From: Tetragonia tetragonoides
Taxonomy: Eukaryota > Streptophyta > Magnoliopsida > Caryophyllales > Aizoaceae
Reading direction: 5' to 3'
NCBI GenBank assembly: GCA_038025085.1
Contig: CM076146.1
Coordinates: 22,796,001 to 22,860,000, forward strand
Length of the DNA stretch: 64,000 nt
Shown here: one piece after another, positions 38,092 through 49,109 of the stretch
How positions within the stretch are numbered: the first letter of the stretch is position 1
Layout of the letters: every line of letters begins with the position of its first letter
Position numbers and translations under genes: made by a program
Notes under the pieces: model-generated
What the model saw: the letters and a program-made list of their open reading frames with translations, nothing else
Database searches by the model: none
Told to the model about the DNA's origin: nothing

Positions 38092-41000
38092 CCCTACTCG
38101 TATGAGCTTTTAAAACGCGTAAATGCATTAAAAAGCTTGAGTTGAAGCTTTTTTTGTAACTGTAAACATCCTAGGTGTAATATCACACTCAAATGAATGC
38201 AAACAAAGTATCTGGATGCTTTCTCTTAATATACAACACAAAAGAACTCAATTTCTATCACCCTACTCGTAAGAGCTGTTAAAACGCGTAAATTCATTCA
38301 ACAGCTTGAGTTGAAGCTTGTTTGTACTTTTAAACATCCTAGGTGTAGTTTCACACATTCAAATGAATGCAAACAAAGTATTTGGATGCTTTCTCTTAAT
38401 ATACAACACAAAAGAACTCAAATCTCTTTCACCCTACTCGTATGAGCTTTTAAAACGCGTAAATGCATTCAAAAGCTTGAGTTGAAACTTGTTTGTAACT
38501 GTAAACATCCTAGGTGTAGTTTCACAATCAAATGAATGCAAACAAAGTACTTGGATGCTTTCTCTTAATATACAACACAAAAGAACTCAAATCACTTTCA
38601 CCCTACTCGTATGAGCTTTTAAACGAGTAAATGCATTCAAAATCTTGAGTTGAAGCTTGTTTGTAACTGTAAACATCCTAGGTATAGTTTCACACTCAAA
38701 TGAATGTAAACAAAGTATTTGGATGCTTTCTCTTAATATACAACACAAAAGAACTCAAATCTCTTTCACCCTACTCGTATGAGCTTTTAAAACGCGTAAA
38801 TGCACTCAAAAGCTTGAGTTGAAACTTGTTTGTAACTGTAAACATCCTAGGTGTAGTTTCACAATCAAACGAATGCAAACAAAGTACTTGGATGCTTTCT
38901 CTTAATATACAACACAAAAGAACTCAAATCACTTTCAGCCTACTCGTATGAGCTTTTAAACGAGTAAATGCATTCAAAATCTTGAGTTGAAGCTTGTTTG
39001 TAACTGTAAATATCCTAGGTATAGTTTCACACTCAAATGAATGTAAACAAAGTATTTGGTTGCTTTCTCTTAATATACAACACAAAAGAACTCAAATCTC
39101 TTTCACCCTACTCGTATGAGCTTTTAAAACGCGTAAATACATTTAAAAGCTTGAGTTGAAGCTTTTTTGTACTTGTAAACATCCTAGGTGTAATTTCACA
39201 CTCAAATGAATGCAAACAAAGTATTTGGATGCTTTCTCTTAATATACAACACAAAAGAAATCAAATCTCTTTCACCCTACTCGTATGAGCTTTTAAAAAC
39301 GCGTAAATGCATTCAAAAACTTGAGTTGAAGCTTGTTTGTAACTGTAAACATCCTAGGTGTAGTTTCACACTCAAATGAATGCAAACAAAGTATTTGGAT
39401 GCTTTCTCTTAATATACAACACAAAAGAAATCAAATCTCTTTCACCCTACTCGTATGAGCTTTTAAAAACGCGTAAATGCATTCAAAAACTTGAGTTGAA
39501 GCTTGTTTGTAACTGTAAACATCCTAGGTGTAGTTTCACACTCAAATGAATGCAAACAAAGTATTTGGATGCTTTATCTTAATATACAACACAAAAGAAC
39601 TCAAATCTCTTTCACCCTACTCGTATGAGCTTTTAAAACGCGTAAATGCATTCAAAAGCTTGAGTTGAAGCTTGTTTGTAACTGTAAACATCCTAGGTGT
39701 AGTTTCACACTCAAATGATTGCAAACAAAGTATTTGGATGCTTTCTCTTAATATACAACACAAAAGAAATCAAATCTCTTTCACCCTAATCGTATGAGCT
39801 TTTAAAAACGCGTAAATGCATTCAAAAGCTTGAGTTGAAGCTTTTTTGTAACTGTAAACATCCTAGGTGTAATATCACACTCAAATGAATGCAAACAAAG
39901 TATCTGGATGCTTTCTCTTAATATACAACACAAAAGAACTCAATTTCTATCACCCTAGTCGTAAGAGCTGTTAAAACCCGTAAATTCATTATACAGCTTG
40001 AGTTGAAGCTTGTTTGTACTTGTAAACATCCTCGCTGTAGTATCACACTCAAATGAATGCAAACAAAGTATTTGGATGCTTTCTCTTAATATACAACACA
40101 AAAGAACTCAAATCTCTTTCACCCTACTCGTATGAGCTCTTAAAACGCGTAAATGCATTCAAAAGCTTGAGTTGAAGCTTGTTTGTAACTGTAAACATCC
40201 TAGGTGTAGTTTCACACTCAAATGAATGCAAACAAAGTATTTGGATGCTTTATCTTAATATACAACACAAAAGAACTCAAATCTCTTTCACCCTACTCGT
40301 ATGAGCTTTTAAAACGTGTAAATACATTTAAAAGCTTGAGTTGAAGCTTTTTTGTACTTGTAAACATCCTAGGTGTAATTTCACACTCAAATGAATGCAA
40401 ACAAAGTATTTGGATGCTTTCTCTTAATATACAACACAAAAGAAATCAAATCTCTTTCACCCTACTCGTATGAGCTTTTAAAAACGCGTAAATGCATTCA
40501 AAAACTTGAGTTGAAGCTTCTTTGTAACTGTAAACATCCTAGGTGTAGTTTCACACTTAAATGAATGCAAACAAAGTATTTGGATGCTTTATCTTAATAT
40601 ACAACACAAAAGAACTCAAATCTCTTTCACCCTACTCGTATGAGCTTTTAAAACGCGTAAATGCATTCAAAAGCTTGAGTTGAGGATTCTTTGTAACTGT
40701 AAACATCCTAGGTGTAGTTTCACACTCAAAAGAATGTACACAAAGTATTTGGATGCTTTTTCTTAATATACAATACAAAGGAACTAAAATCTCTTTCACC
40801 CTACTCGTATGAGCTTTTAAAACGCGTAAATGCATTCAAAAGCTTGAGTTGAAGCTTGTTTGTAACTGTAAACATCCTAGGTATAGTTTCACACTCAAAT
40901 GAATGCAAACAAAGTATTTGGATGCTTTCTGTTAATATACAACACAAAAGAACTCAACTTTCTATCACCCTAGTCGTAAGAGCTGTTAAAACGCGTAAAT

Positions 41001-42638
41001 TCATTCAGCAGCTTGACTTGAAGCTTGTTTGTAACTGTAAACATCCTAGGTGTAGTTTCAAACTCAAACGAATGCAAACAAAGTATTTGGATGATTTCTC
41101 TTAATATAAAACACAAAAGAACTCAAATCTCTTTCACCCTACTCGTATGAGCTTTTAAAACGCGTAAATGCATTCAAAAGCTTGAGTTGAAGCTTGTTTG
41201 TAACTGTAAACATCCTAGGTGTAGTTTCACACTCAAATGAATGCAAAAAAAGTATTTGGATTCTTTCTCTTAATATACAACACAAAAGAACTCAATTTCT
41301 ATCACCCTAGTCGTAAGAGCTGTTAAAACGCGTAAACTCATTCAGCAGCTTGAGTTGAAGCTTGTTTGTACTTGTAAACATCCTAGGCGTAGTTTCACAC
41401 TCAAATGAATGTACACAAAGTATTTGGATGCTTTTTCTTAATATACAATACAAAGGAACTAAAATCTCTTTCACCCTACTCGTATGAGCTTTTAAAACGC
41501 GTAAATGCATTCAAAAGCTTGAGTTGAAGCTTGTTTGTAACTGTAAACATCCTAGGTATAGTTTCACACTCAAATGAATGCAAACAAAGTATTTCGATGC
41601 TTTCTATTAATAGACAACACAAAAGAACTCAAATCTCTTTCACTCTACTCGTATGAGCTTTTAAAACGCGTAAATGCATTCAAAAGCTTGAGTTGAAGCT
41701 TGTTTGTAACTGTAACCATCCTAGGTGTAGTTTCACACTCAAATGATTGCAAACAAAGTATTTGGATGCTTTCTCTTAATATACAACACAAAAGAACTCA
41801 ATTTCTATCACCCTAGTTGTAAGAGCTGTTAAAACGCGTAAATTCATTCAACAGCTTGAGTTGAAGCTTGTTTGTACTTGTAAACATCCTAGGTGTAGTT
41901 TCACACTCAAATGAATGCAAACAACGTATTTGGATGCTTTCTCTTAATATACAACACAAAAGTACTCAAATCCCTTTCACCCAACTCGTATGAGCTTTTA
42001 AAACGCGTAAATGCATTCAAAAGCTTGAGTTGAAGCTTTTTTGTAACTGTAAACATCCTAGGTGTAATATCACACTCAAATGAATGCAAACAAAGTATCT
42101 GGATGCTTTCTCTTAATATACAACACAAAAGAACTCAATTTCTATCACCCTACTCGTAAGAGCTGTTAAAGCGCGTAAATTCATTCAACAGCTTGAGTTG
42201 AAGCTTGTTTGTACTTTTAAACATCCGAGGTGTAGTTTCACACATTCAAATGAATGCAAACAAAGTATTTGGATGCTTTCTCTTCATATACAACACAAAA
42301 GAACTCAAATCTCTTTCACCCTACTCGTATGAGCTTTTAAAACGCGTAAATGCATTCAAAAGCTTGAGTTGAAACTTGTTTGTAACTGTAAACATCCTAG
42401 GTGTAGTTTCACAATCAAATGAATGCAAACAAAGTACTTGGATGCTTTCTCTTAATATACAACACAAAAGAACTCAAATCACTTTCACCCTACTCGTATG
42501 AGCTTTTAAACGAGTAAATGCATTCAAAATCTTGAGTTGAAGCTTGTTTCTAACTGTAAACATCCTAGGTATAGTTTCACACTCAAATGAATGTAAACAA
42601 AGTATTTGGATGCTTTCTCTTAATATACAACACAAAAG
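38092..42638 (+). repeat. Domain II first mixed stretch
   Basis: It contains the CACACATTCAAATG monomer with its original CATCCTAGG (38,3xx), CAAACGAATG, the AAACGAG forms (38,6xx and 38,9xx), tandem GAAATCAAATC monomers with AAAAACTTGAG (39,25x and 39,43x), a GAACTCAACTTTC B-like monomer near 40,951, and GGAACTAAAATC monomers at 40781 and 41456 (675 bp apart, four monomers). The patch of Domain I type at about 41.6-42.06 kb lies inside. Only satellite sequence is present. Confidence 0.72.
41711..42061 (+). repeat. Domain I-type patch inside Domain II
   Basis: This 351-bp tract matches 35016-35366 at an offset of 6,695 bp. It shares the B start with CTAGTTGTAAGAGC, CAACGTATTTGG, and the unusual monomer start GTACTCAAATCCC with ACCCAACTCG (35267 and 41962). 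To the left, 41,59x-41,710 resembles 32,7xx (CTTTCTATTAATA, then CACTCTACTCG). To the right it changes within CATCCTAGG to the Domain II TGTAATATCAC. Confidence 0.83.
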
Positions 42639-42657
42639 AACTTAAATCTCTTTCACC

Positions 42658-44283
42658 CTAGTCGTATGAGCTTTTAAAACGCGTAAATGCATTCAAAAGC
42701 TTGAGTTGAAGCTTGTTTGTAACTGTAAACATCCTAGGTGTACTTTCACACTCAAATGAATGCAAACAAAGTATTTGGATGATTTCTCTCAATATACAAC
42801 ACAAAAGAACTCAAATCTCTTTCACCCTACTCGTATGAGCTTTTAAAACGCGTAAATGCATTCAAAAGCTTGAGTTAAAGCTTGTTTGTAACTGTAAACA
42901 TCCTAGGTGTAGTTTCACACTCAAATGAATGCAAACAAAGTATTTGGATGCTTTCTCTTAATATACAACACAAAAGAACTCAATTTCTATCACCCTTGTC
43001 GTAAGAGCTGTTAAAACGCGTAAATTCATTCAACAGCTTGAGTTGAAGCTTGTTTGTACTTGTAAACATCCTAGGTGTAGTTTCACACTCAAATCTCTTT
43101 CACCCTACTCGTATGAGCTTTTAAAACGCGTAAATGCATTCAAAAGCTTGAGTTGAAGCTTGTTTGTAACTGTAAACATCCTAGGTGTAGTTTCACACTC
43201 AAATGATTGCAAACAAAGTATTTGGATGCTTTCTCTTAATATACAACACAAAAGAACTCAATTTCTATCACCCTAGTCGTAAGAGCTGTTAAAACGCGTA
43301 AATTCATTATACAGCTTGAGTTGAAGCTTGTTTGTAATTGTAAACATCCTAGCTGTAGTATCACACTCAAATGAATGCAAACAAAGTATTTGGATGCTTT
43401 CTCTTAATATACAACACAAAAGAACTCAAATCTCTTTCACCCTACTCGTATGAGCTTTTAAAACGCGTAAATGCATTCAAAAGCTTGAGTTGAAGCTTGT
43501 TTGTAACTGGAAACATCCTAGGTGTAGTTTCATACTCAAATGAATGCAAACAAAGTATTTGGATGCTTTCTCTTAATATACAACACAAAAGAACTCAAAT
43601 CTCTTTCACCCTACTCGTATGAGCTTTTAAAACGCGTAAATGCATTCAAAAGCTTGAGTTGAGGCTTGTTTGTAACTGTAAACATCCTAGGTGTAGTTTC
43701 ACACTCAAATGAATGTACACAAAGTATTTGGATGCTTTCTCTTAATATACAACACAAAAGAACTCAATTTCTATCACCCTAGTCGTAAGAGCTGTTAAAA
43801 CGCGTAAATTCATTATACAGCTTGAGTTGAAGCTTGTTTGTACTTGTAAACATCCTAGCTGTAGTATCACATTCAAATGAATGCAAACAAAGTATTTGGA
43901 TGCTTTCTCTTAATGTACAACACAAAAGAACTCAAATCTCTTTCACCCTACTCGTATGAGCTTTTAAAACGCGTAAATGCATTCAAAAGCTTGAGTTGAG
44001 GCTTGTTTGTAACTGTAAACATCCTAGGTGTAGTTTCACACTCAAATGAATGTACACAAAGTATTTGGATGCTTTTTCTCAATATACAATACAAAAGAAC
44101 TCAAATCTCTTTAACCCTACTCGTATGAGCTTTTAAAATGCGTAAATACATTTAAAAGCTTGAGTTGAAGCTTTTTTGTACTTGTAAACATCCTAGGTGT
44201 AATTTCACACTCAAATGAATGCAAACAAAGTATTTGGATGCTTTCTCTTAATATACAACACAAAAGAAATCAAATATCTTTCA
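42658..44283 (+). repeat. Duplicated block, right copy (6,192-bp offset)
   Basis: It matches 36466-38091, with a visible difference at CTCTTTAACCC (near 44112) for CTCTTTCACCC. From 44284 it matches the left region again, but at an offset of 5,346 (GCCTACTCG at 38938), so bases equivalent to 38092-38937 (846 bp) are absent. Confidence 0.83.
42976..43253 (+). repeat. Fused dimer with 59-bp deletion, copy 2
   Basis: It has the same junction (43087-43094), CCCTTGTCG and GTTAAAGC in the preceding monomer as copy 1, at an offset of 6,192 bp. That offset equals 36 full monomers plus the shortened one. Confidence 0.9.
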
Positions 44284-46125
44284 GCCTACTCGTATGAGCT
44301 TTTAAACGAGTAAATGCATTCAAAATCTTGAGTTGAAGCTTGTTTGTAACTGTAAACATCCTAGGTATAGTTTCACACTCAAATGAATGTAAACAAAGTA
44401 TTTGGTTGCTTTCTCTTAATATACAACACAAAAGAACTCAAATCTCTTTCACCCTACTCGTATGAGCTTTTAAAACGCGTAAATACATTTAAAAGCTTGA
44501 GTTGAAGCTTTTTTGTACTTGTAAACATCCTAGGTGTAATTTCACACTCAAATGAATGCAAACAAAGTATTTGGATGCTTTCTCTTAATATACAACACAA
44601 AAGAAATCAAATCTCTTTCACCCTACTCGTATGAGCTTTTAAAAACGCGTAAATGCATTCAAAAACTTGAGTTGAAGCTTGTTTGTAACTGTAAACATCC
44701 TAGGTGTAGTTTCACACTCAAATGAATGCAAACAAAGTATTTGGATGCTTTATCTTAATATACAACACAAAAGAACTCAAATCTCTTTCACCCTACTCGT
44801 ATGAGCTTTTAAAACGCGTAAATGCATTCAAAAGCTTGAGTTGAAGCTTGTTTGTAACTGTAAACATCCTAGGTGTAGTTTCACACTCAAATGAATGTAC
44901 ACAAAGTATTTGGATGCTTTTTCTTAATATACAATACAAAAGAACTCAAATCTCTTTCACCCTACTCGTATGAGCTTTTAAAATGCGTAAATACATTTAA
45001 AAGCTTGAGTTGAAGCTTTTTTGTACTTGTAAACATCCTAGGTGTAATTTCACACTCAAATGAATGCAAACAAAGTATTTGGATGCTTTCTCTTAATATA
45101 CAACACAAAAGAAATCAAATCTCTTTCACCCTACTCGTATGAGCTTTTAAAACGCGTAAATGCATTAAAAAGCTTGAGTTGAAGCTTTTTTTGTAACTGT
45201 AAACATCCTAGGTGTAATATCACACTCAAATGAATGCAAACAAAGTATCTGGATGCTTTCTCTTAATATACAACACAAAAGAACTCAATTTCTATCACCC
45301 TACTCGTAAGAGCTGTTAAAACGCGTAAATTCATTCAACAGCTTGAGTTGAAGCTTGTTTGTACTTTTAAACATCCGAGGTGTAGTTTCACACATTCAAA
45401 TGAATGCAAACAAAGTATTTGGATGCTTTCTCTTCATATACAACACAAAAGAACTCAAATCTCTTTCACCCTACTCGTATGAGCTTTTAAAACGCGTAAA
45501 TGCATTCAAAAGCTTGAGTTGAAACTTGTTTGTAACTGTAAACATCCTAGGAGTAGTTTCACAATCAAATGAATGCAAACAAAGTACTTGGATGCTTTCT
45601 CTTAATATACAACACAAAAGAACTCAAATCACTTTCACCCTACTCGTATGAGCTTTTAAACGAGTAAATGCATTCAAAATCTTGAGTTGAAGCTTGTTTC
45701 TAACTGTAAACATCCTAGGTATAGTTTCACACTCAAATGAATGTAAACAAAGTATTTGGATGCTTTCTCTTAATATACAACACAAAAGAACTCAAATCTC
45801 TTTCACCCTAGTCGTATGAGCTTTTAAAACGCGTAAATGCATTCAAAAGCTTGAGTTGAAGCTTGTTTGTAACTGTAAACATCCTAGGTGTACTTTCACA
45901 CTCAAATGAATGCAAACAAAGTATTTGGATGATTTCTCTCAATATACAACACAAAAGAACTCAAATCTCTTTCACCCTACTCGTATGAGCTTTTAAAACG
46001 CGTAAATGCATTCAAAAGCTTGAGTTAAAGCTTGTTTGTAACTGTAAACATCCTAGGTGTAGTTTCACACTCAAATGAATGCAAACAAAGTATTTGGATG
46101 CTTTCTCTTAATATACAACACAAAA

Positions 46126-46403
46126 GAACTCAATTTCTATCACCCTTGTCGTAAGAGCTGTTAAAACGCGTAAATTCATTCAACAGCTTGAGTTGAAGCT
46201 TGTTTGTACTTGTAAACATCCTAGGTGTAGTTTCACACTCAAATCTCTTTCACCCTACTCGTATGAGCTTTCAAAACGCGTAAATGCATTCAAAAGCTTG
46301 AGTTGAAGCTTGTTTGTAACTGTAAACATCCTAGGTGTAGTTTCACACTCAAATGATTGCAAACAAAGTATTTGGATGCTTTCTCTTAATATACAACACA
46401 AAA
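46126..46403 (+). repeat. Fused dimer with 59-bp deletion, copy 3
   Basis: Same junction at 46237-46244, 3,150 bp after copy 2. Here the A half reads GAGCTTTCAAAACG, and the next monomer is a GAAATCAAATC type at 46404 instead of a B. Confidence 0.9.
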
Positions 46404-48431
46404 GAAATCAAATCTCTTTCACCCTACTCGTATGAGCTTTTAAAAACGCGTAAATGCATTCAAAAGCTTGAGTTGAAGCTTGTTTGTAACTGTAAACATC
46501 CTAGGTGTAGTTTCACACTCAAATGATTGCAAAAAAAGTATTTGGATGCTTTCTCTTAATATACAACACAAAAGAACTCAATTTCTATCACCCTAGTCGT
46601 AAGAGCTGTTAAAACGCGTAAATTCATTATACAGCTTGAGTTGAAGCTTGTTTGTACTTGTAAACATCCTAGCTGTAGTATCACACTCAAATGAATGCAA
46701 ACAAAGTATTTGGATGCTTTCTCTTAATATACAACACAAAAGAACTCAAATCTCTTTCACCCTACTCGTATGAGCTCTTAAAACGCGTAAATGCATTCAA
46801 AAGCTTGAGTTGAAGCTTGTTTGTAACTGTAAACATCCTAGGTGTAGTTTCACACTCAAATGAATGCAAACAAAGTATTTGGATGCTTTATCTTAATATA
46901 CAACACAAAAGAACTCAAATCTCTTTCACCCTACTCGTATGAGCTTTTAAAACGCGTAAATGCATTCAAAAGCTTGAGTTGAAGCTTGTTTGTAACTGTA
47001 AACATCCTAGGTATAGTTTCACACTCAAATGAATGTAAACAAAGTATTTGGATGCTTTCTCTTAATGTACAACACAAAAGAACTCAAATCTCTTTCACCC
47101 TACTCGTATGAGCTTTTAAAACGCGTAAATGCATTCAAAAGCTTGAGTTGAGGCTTGTTTGTAACTGTAAACATCCTAGGTGTAGTTTCACACTCAAATG
47201 AATGCAAACAAAGTATTTGGATGCTTTATCTTAATATACAACACAAAAGAACTCAAATCTCTTTCACCCTACTCGTATGAGCTCTTAAAACGCGTAAATG
47301 CATTCAAAAGCTTGAGTTGAAGCTTGTTTGTAACTGTAAACATCCTAGGTGTAGTTTCACACTCAAATGAATGCAAACAAAGTATTTGGATGCTTTATCT
47401 TAATATACAACACAAAAGAACTCAAATCTCTTTCACCCTACTCGTATGAGCTTTTAAAACGCGTAAATGCATTCAAAAGCTTGAGTTGAAGCTTGTTTGT
47501 AACTGTAAACATCCTAGGTATAGTTTCACACTCAAATGAATGCAAACAAAGTATCTGGATGCTTTCTCTTAATATACAACACAAAATAACTCAATTTCTA
47601 TCACCCTACTCGTAAGAGCTGTTAAAACGCGTAAATTCATTCAACAGCTTGAGTTGAAGCTTGTTTGTACTTTTAAACATCCGAGGTGTAGTTTCACACA
47701 TTCAAATGAATGCAAACAAAGTATTTGGATGCTTTCTCTTCATATACAACACAAAAGAACTCAAATCTCTTTCACCCTGCTCGTATGAGCTTTTAAAACG
47801 CGTAAATGCATTCAAAAGCTTGAGTTGAAACTTGTTTGTAACTGTAAACATCCTAGGTGTAGTTTCACAATCAAATGAATGCAAACAAAGTACTTGGATG
47901 CTTTCTCTTAATATACAACACAAAAGAACTCAAATCACTTTCACCCTACTCGTATGAGCTTTTAAACGAGTAAATGCATTCAAAATCTTGAGTTGAAGCT
48001 TGTTTCTAACTGTAAACATCCTAGGTATAGTTTCACACTCAAATGAATGTAAACAAAGTATTTGGATGCTTTCTCTTAATATACAACACAAAAGAACTCA
48101 AATCTCTTTCACCCTAGTCGTATGAGCTTTTAAAACGCGTAAATGCATTCAAAAGCTTGAGTTGAAGCTTGTTTGTAACTGTAAACATCCTAGGTGTACT
48201 TTCACACTCAAATGAATGCAAACAAAGTATTTGGATGATTTCTCTCAATATACAACACAAAAGAACTCAAATCTCTTTCACCCTACTCGTATGAGCTTTT
48301 AAAACGCGTAAATGCATTCAAAAGCTTGAGTTAAAGCTTGTTTGTAACTGTAAACATCCTAGGTGTAGTTTCACACTCAAATGAATGCAAACAAAGTATT
48401 TGGATGCTTTCTCTTAATATACAACACAAAA

Positions 48432-48709
48432 GAACTCAATTTCTATCACCCTTGTCGTAAGAGCTGTTAAAACGCGTAAATTCATTCAACAGCTTGAGTT
48501 GAAGCTTGTTTGTACTTGTAAACATCCTAGGTGTAGTTTCACACTCAAATCTCTTTCACCCTACTCGTATGAGCTTTCAAAACGCGTAAATGCATTCAAA
48601 AGCTTGAGTTGAAGCTTGTTTGTAACTGTAAACATCCTAGGTGTAGTTTCACACTCAAATGATTGCAAACAAAGTATTTGGATGCTTTCTCTTAATATAC
48701 AACACAAAA
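48432..48709 (+). repeat. Fused dimer with 59-bp deletion, copy 4
   Basis: Same junction at 48543-48550, 2,306 bp after copy 3. It shares GAGCTTTCAAAACG and the following GAAATC monomer with copy 3, so copies 3 and 4 are sisters. Confidence 0.9.
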
Positions 48710-49109
48710 GAAATCAAATCTCTTTCACCCTACTCGTATGAGCTTTGAAAAACGCGTAAATGCATTCAAAAGCTTGAGTTGAAGCTTTTTTGTAACTGTA
48801 AACATCCTAGGTGTAATATCACACTCAAATGAATGCAAACAAAGTATCTGGATGCTTTCTCTTAATATACAACACAAAAGAACTCAATTTCTATCACCCT
48901 AGTCGTAAGAGCTGTTAAAACCCGTAAATTCATTATACAGCTTGAGTTGAAGCTTGTTTGTACTTGTAAACATCCTAGCTGTAGTATCACACTCAAATGA
49001 ATGCAAACAAAGTATTTGGATGCTTTCTCTTAATATACAACACAAAAGAACTCAAATCTCTTTCACCCTACTCGTATGAGCTCTTAAAACGCGTAAATGC
49101 ATTCAAAAG

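Larger units (their letters stand above)
44284..49109 (+). repeat. Domain II middle stretch
   Basis: It contains two copies of the block marked by CATCCGAGG, CACACATTC, AAACGAG, TTTCTAACTG, CTCAATATAC and the fused dimer; the CCGAGG landmarks at 45371 and 47677 are 2,306 bp apart, 13 monomers plus the shortened one. Between and around are GAAATC, GCTTTATCTT, GAGGCTTG and GAGCTCTTAAAACG monomers. Only satellite sequence is present. Confidence 0.73.
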
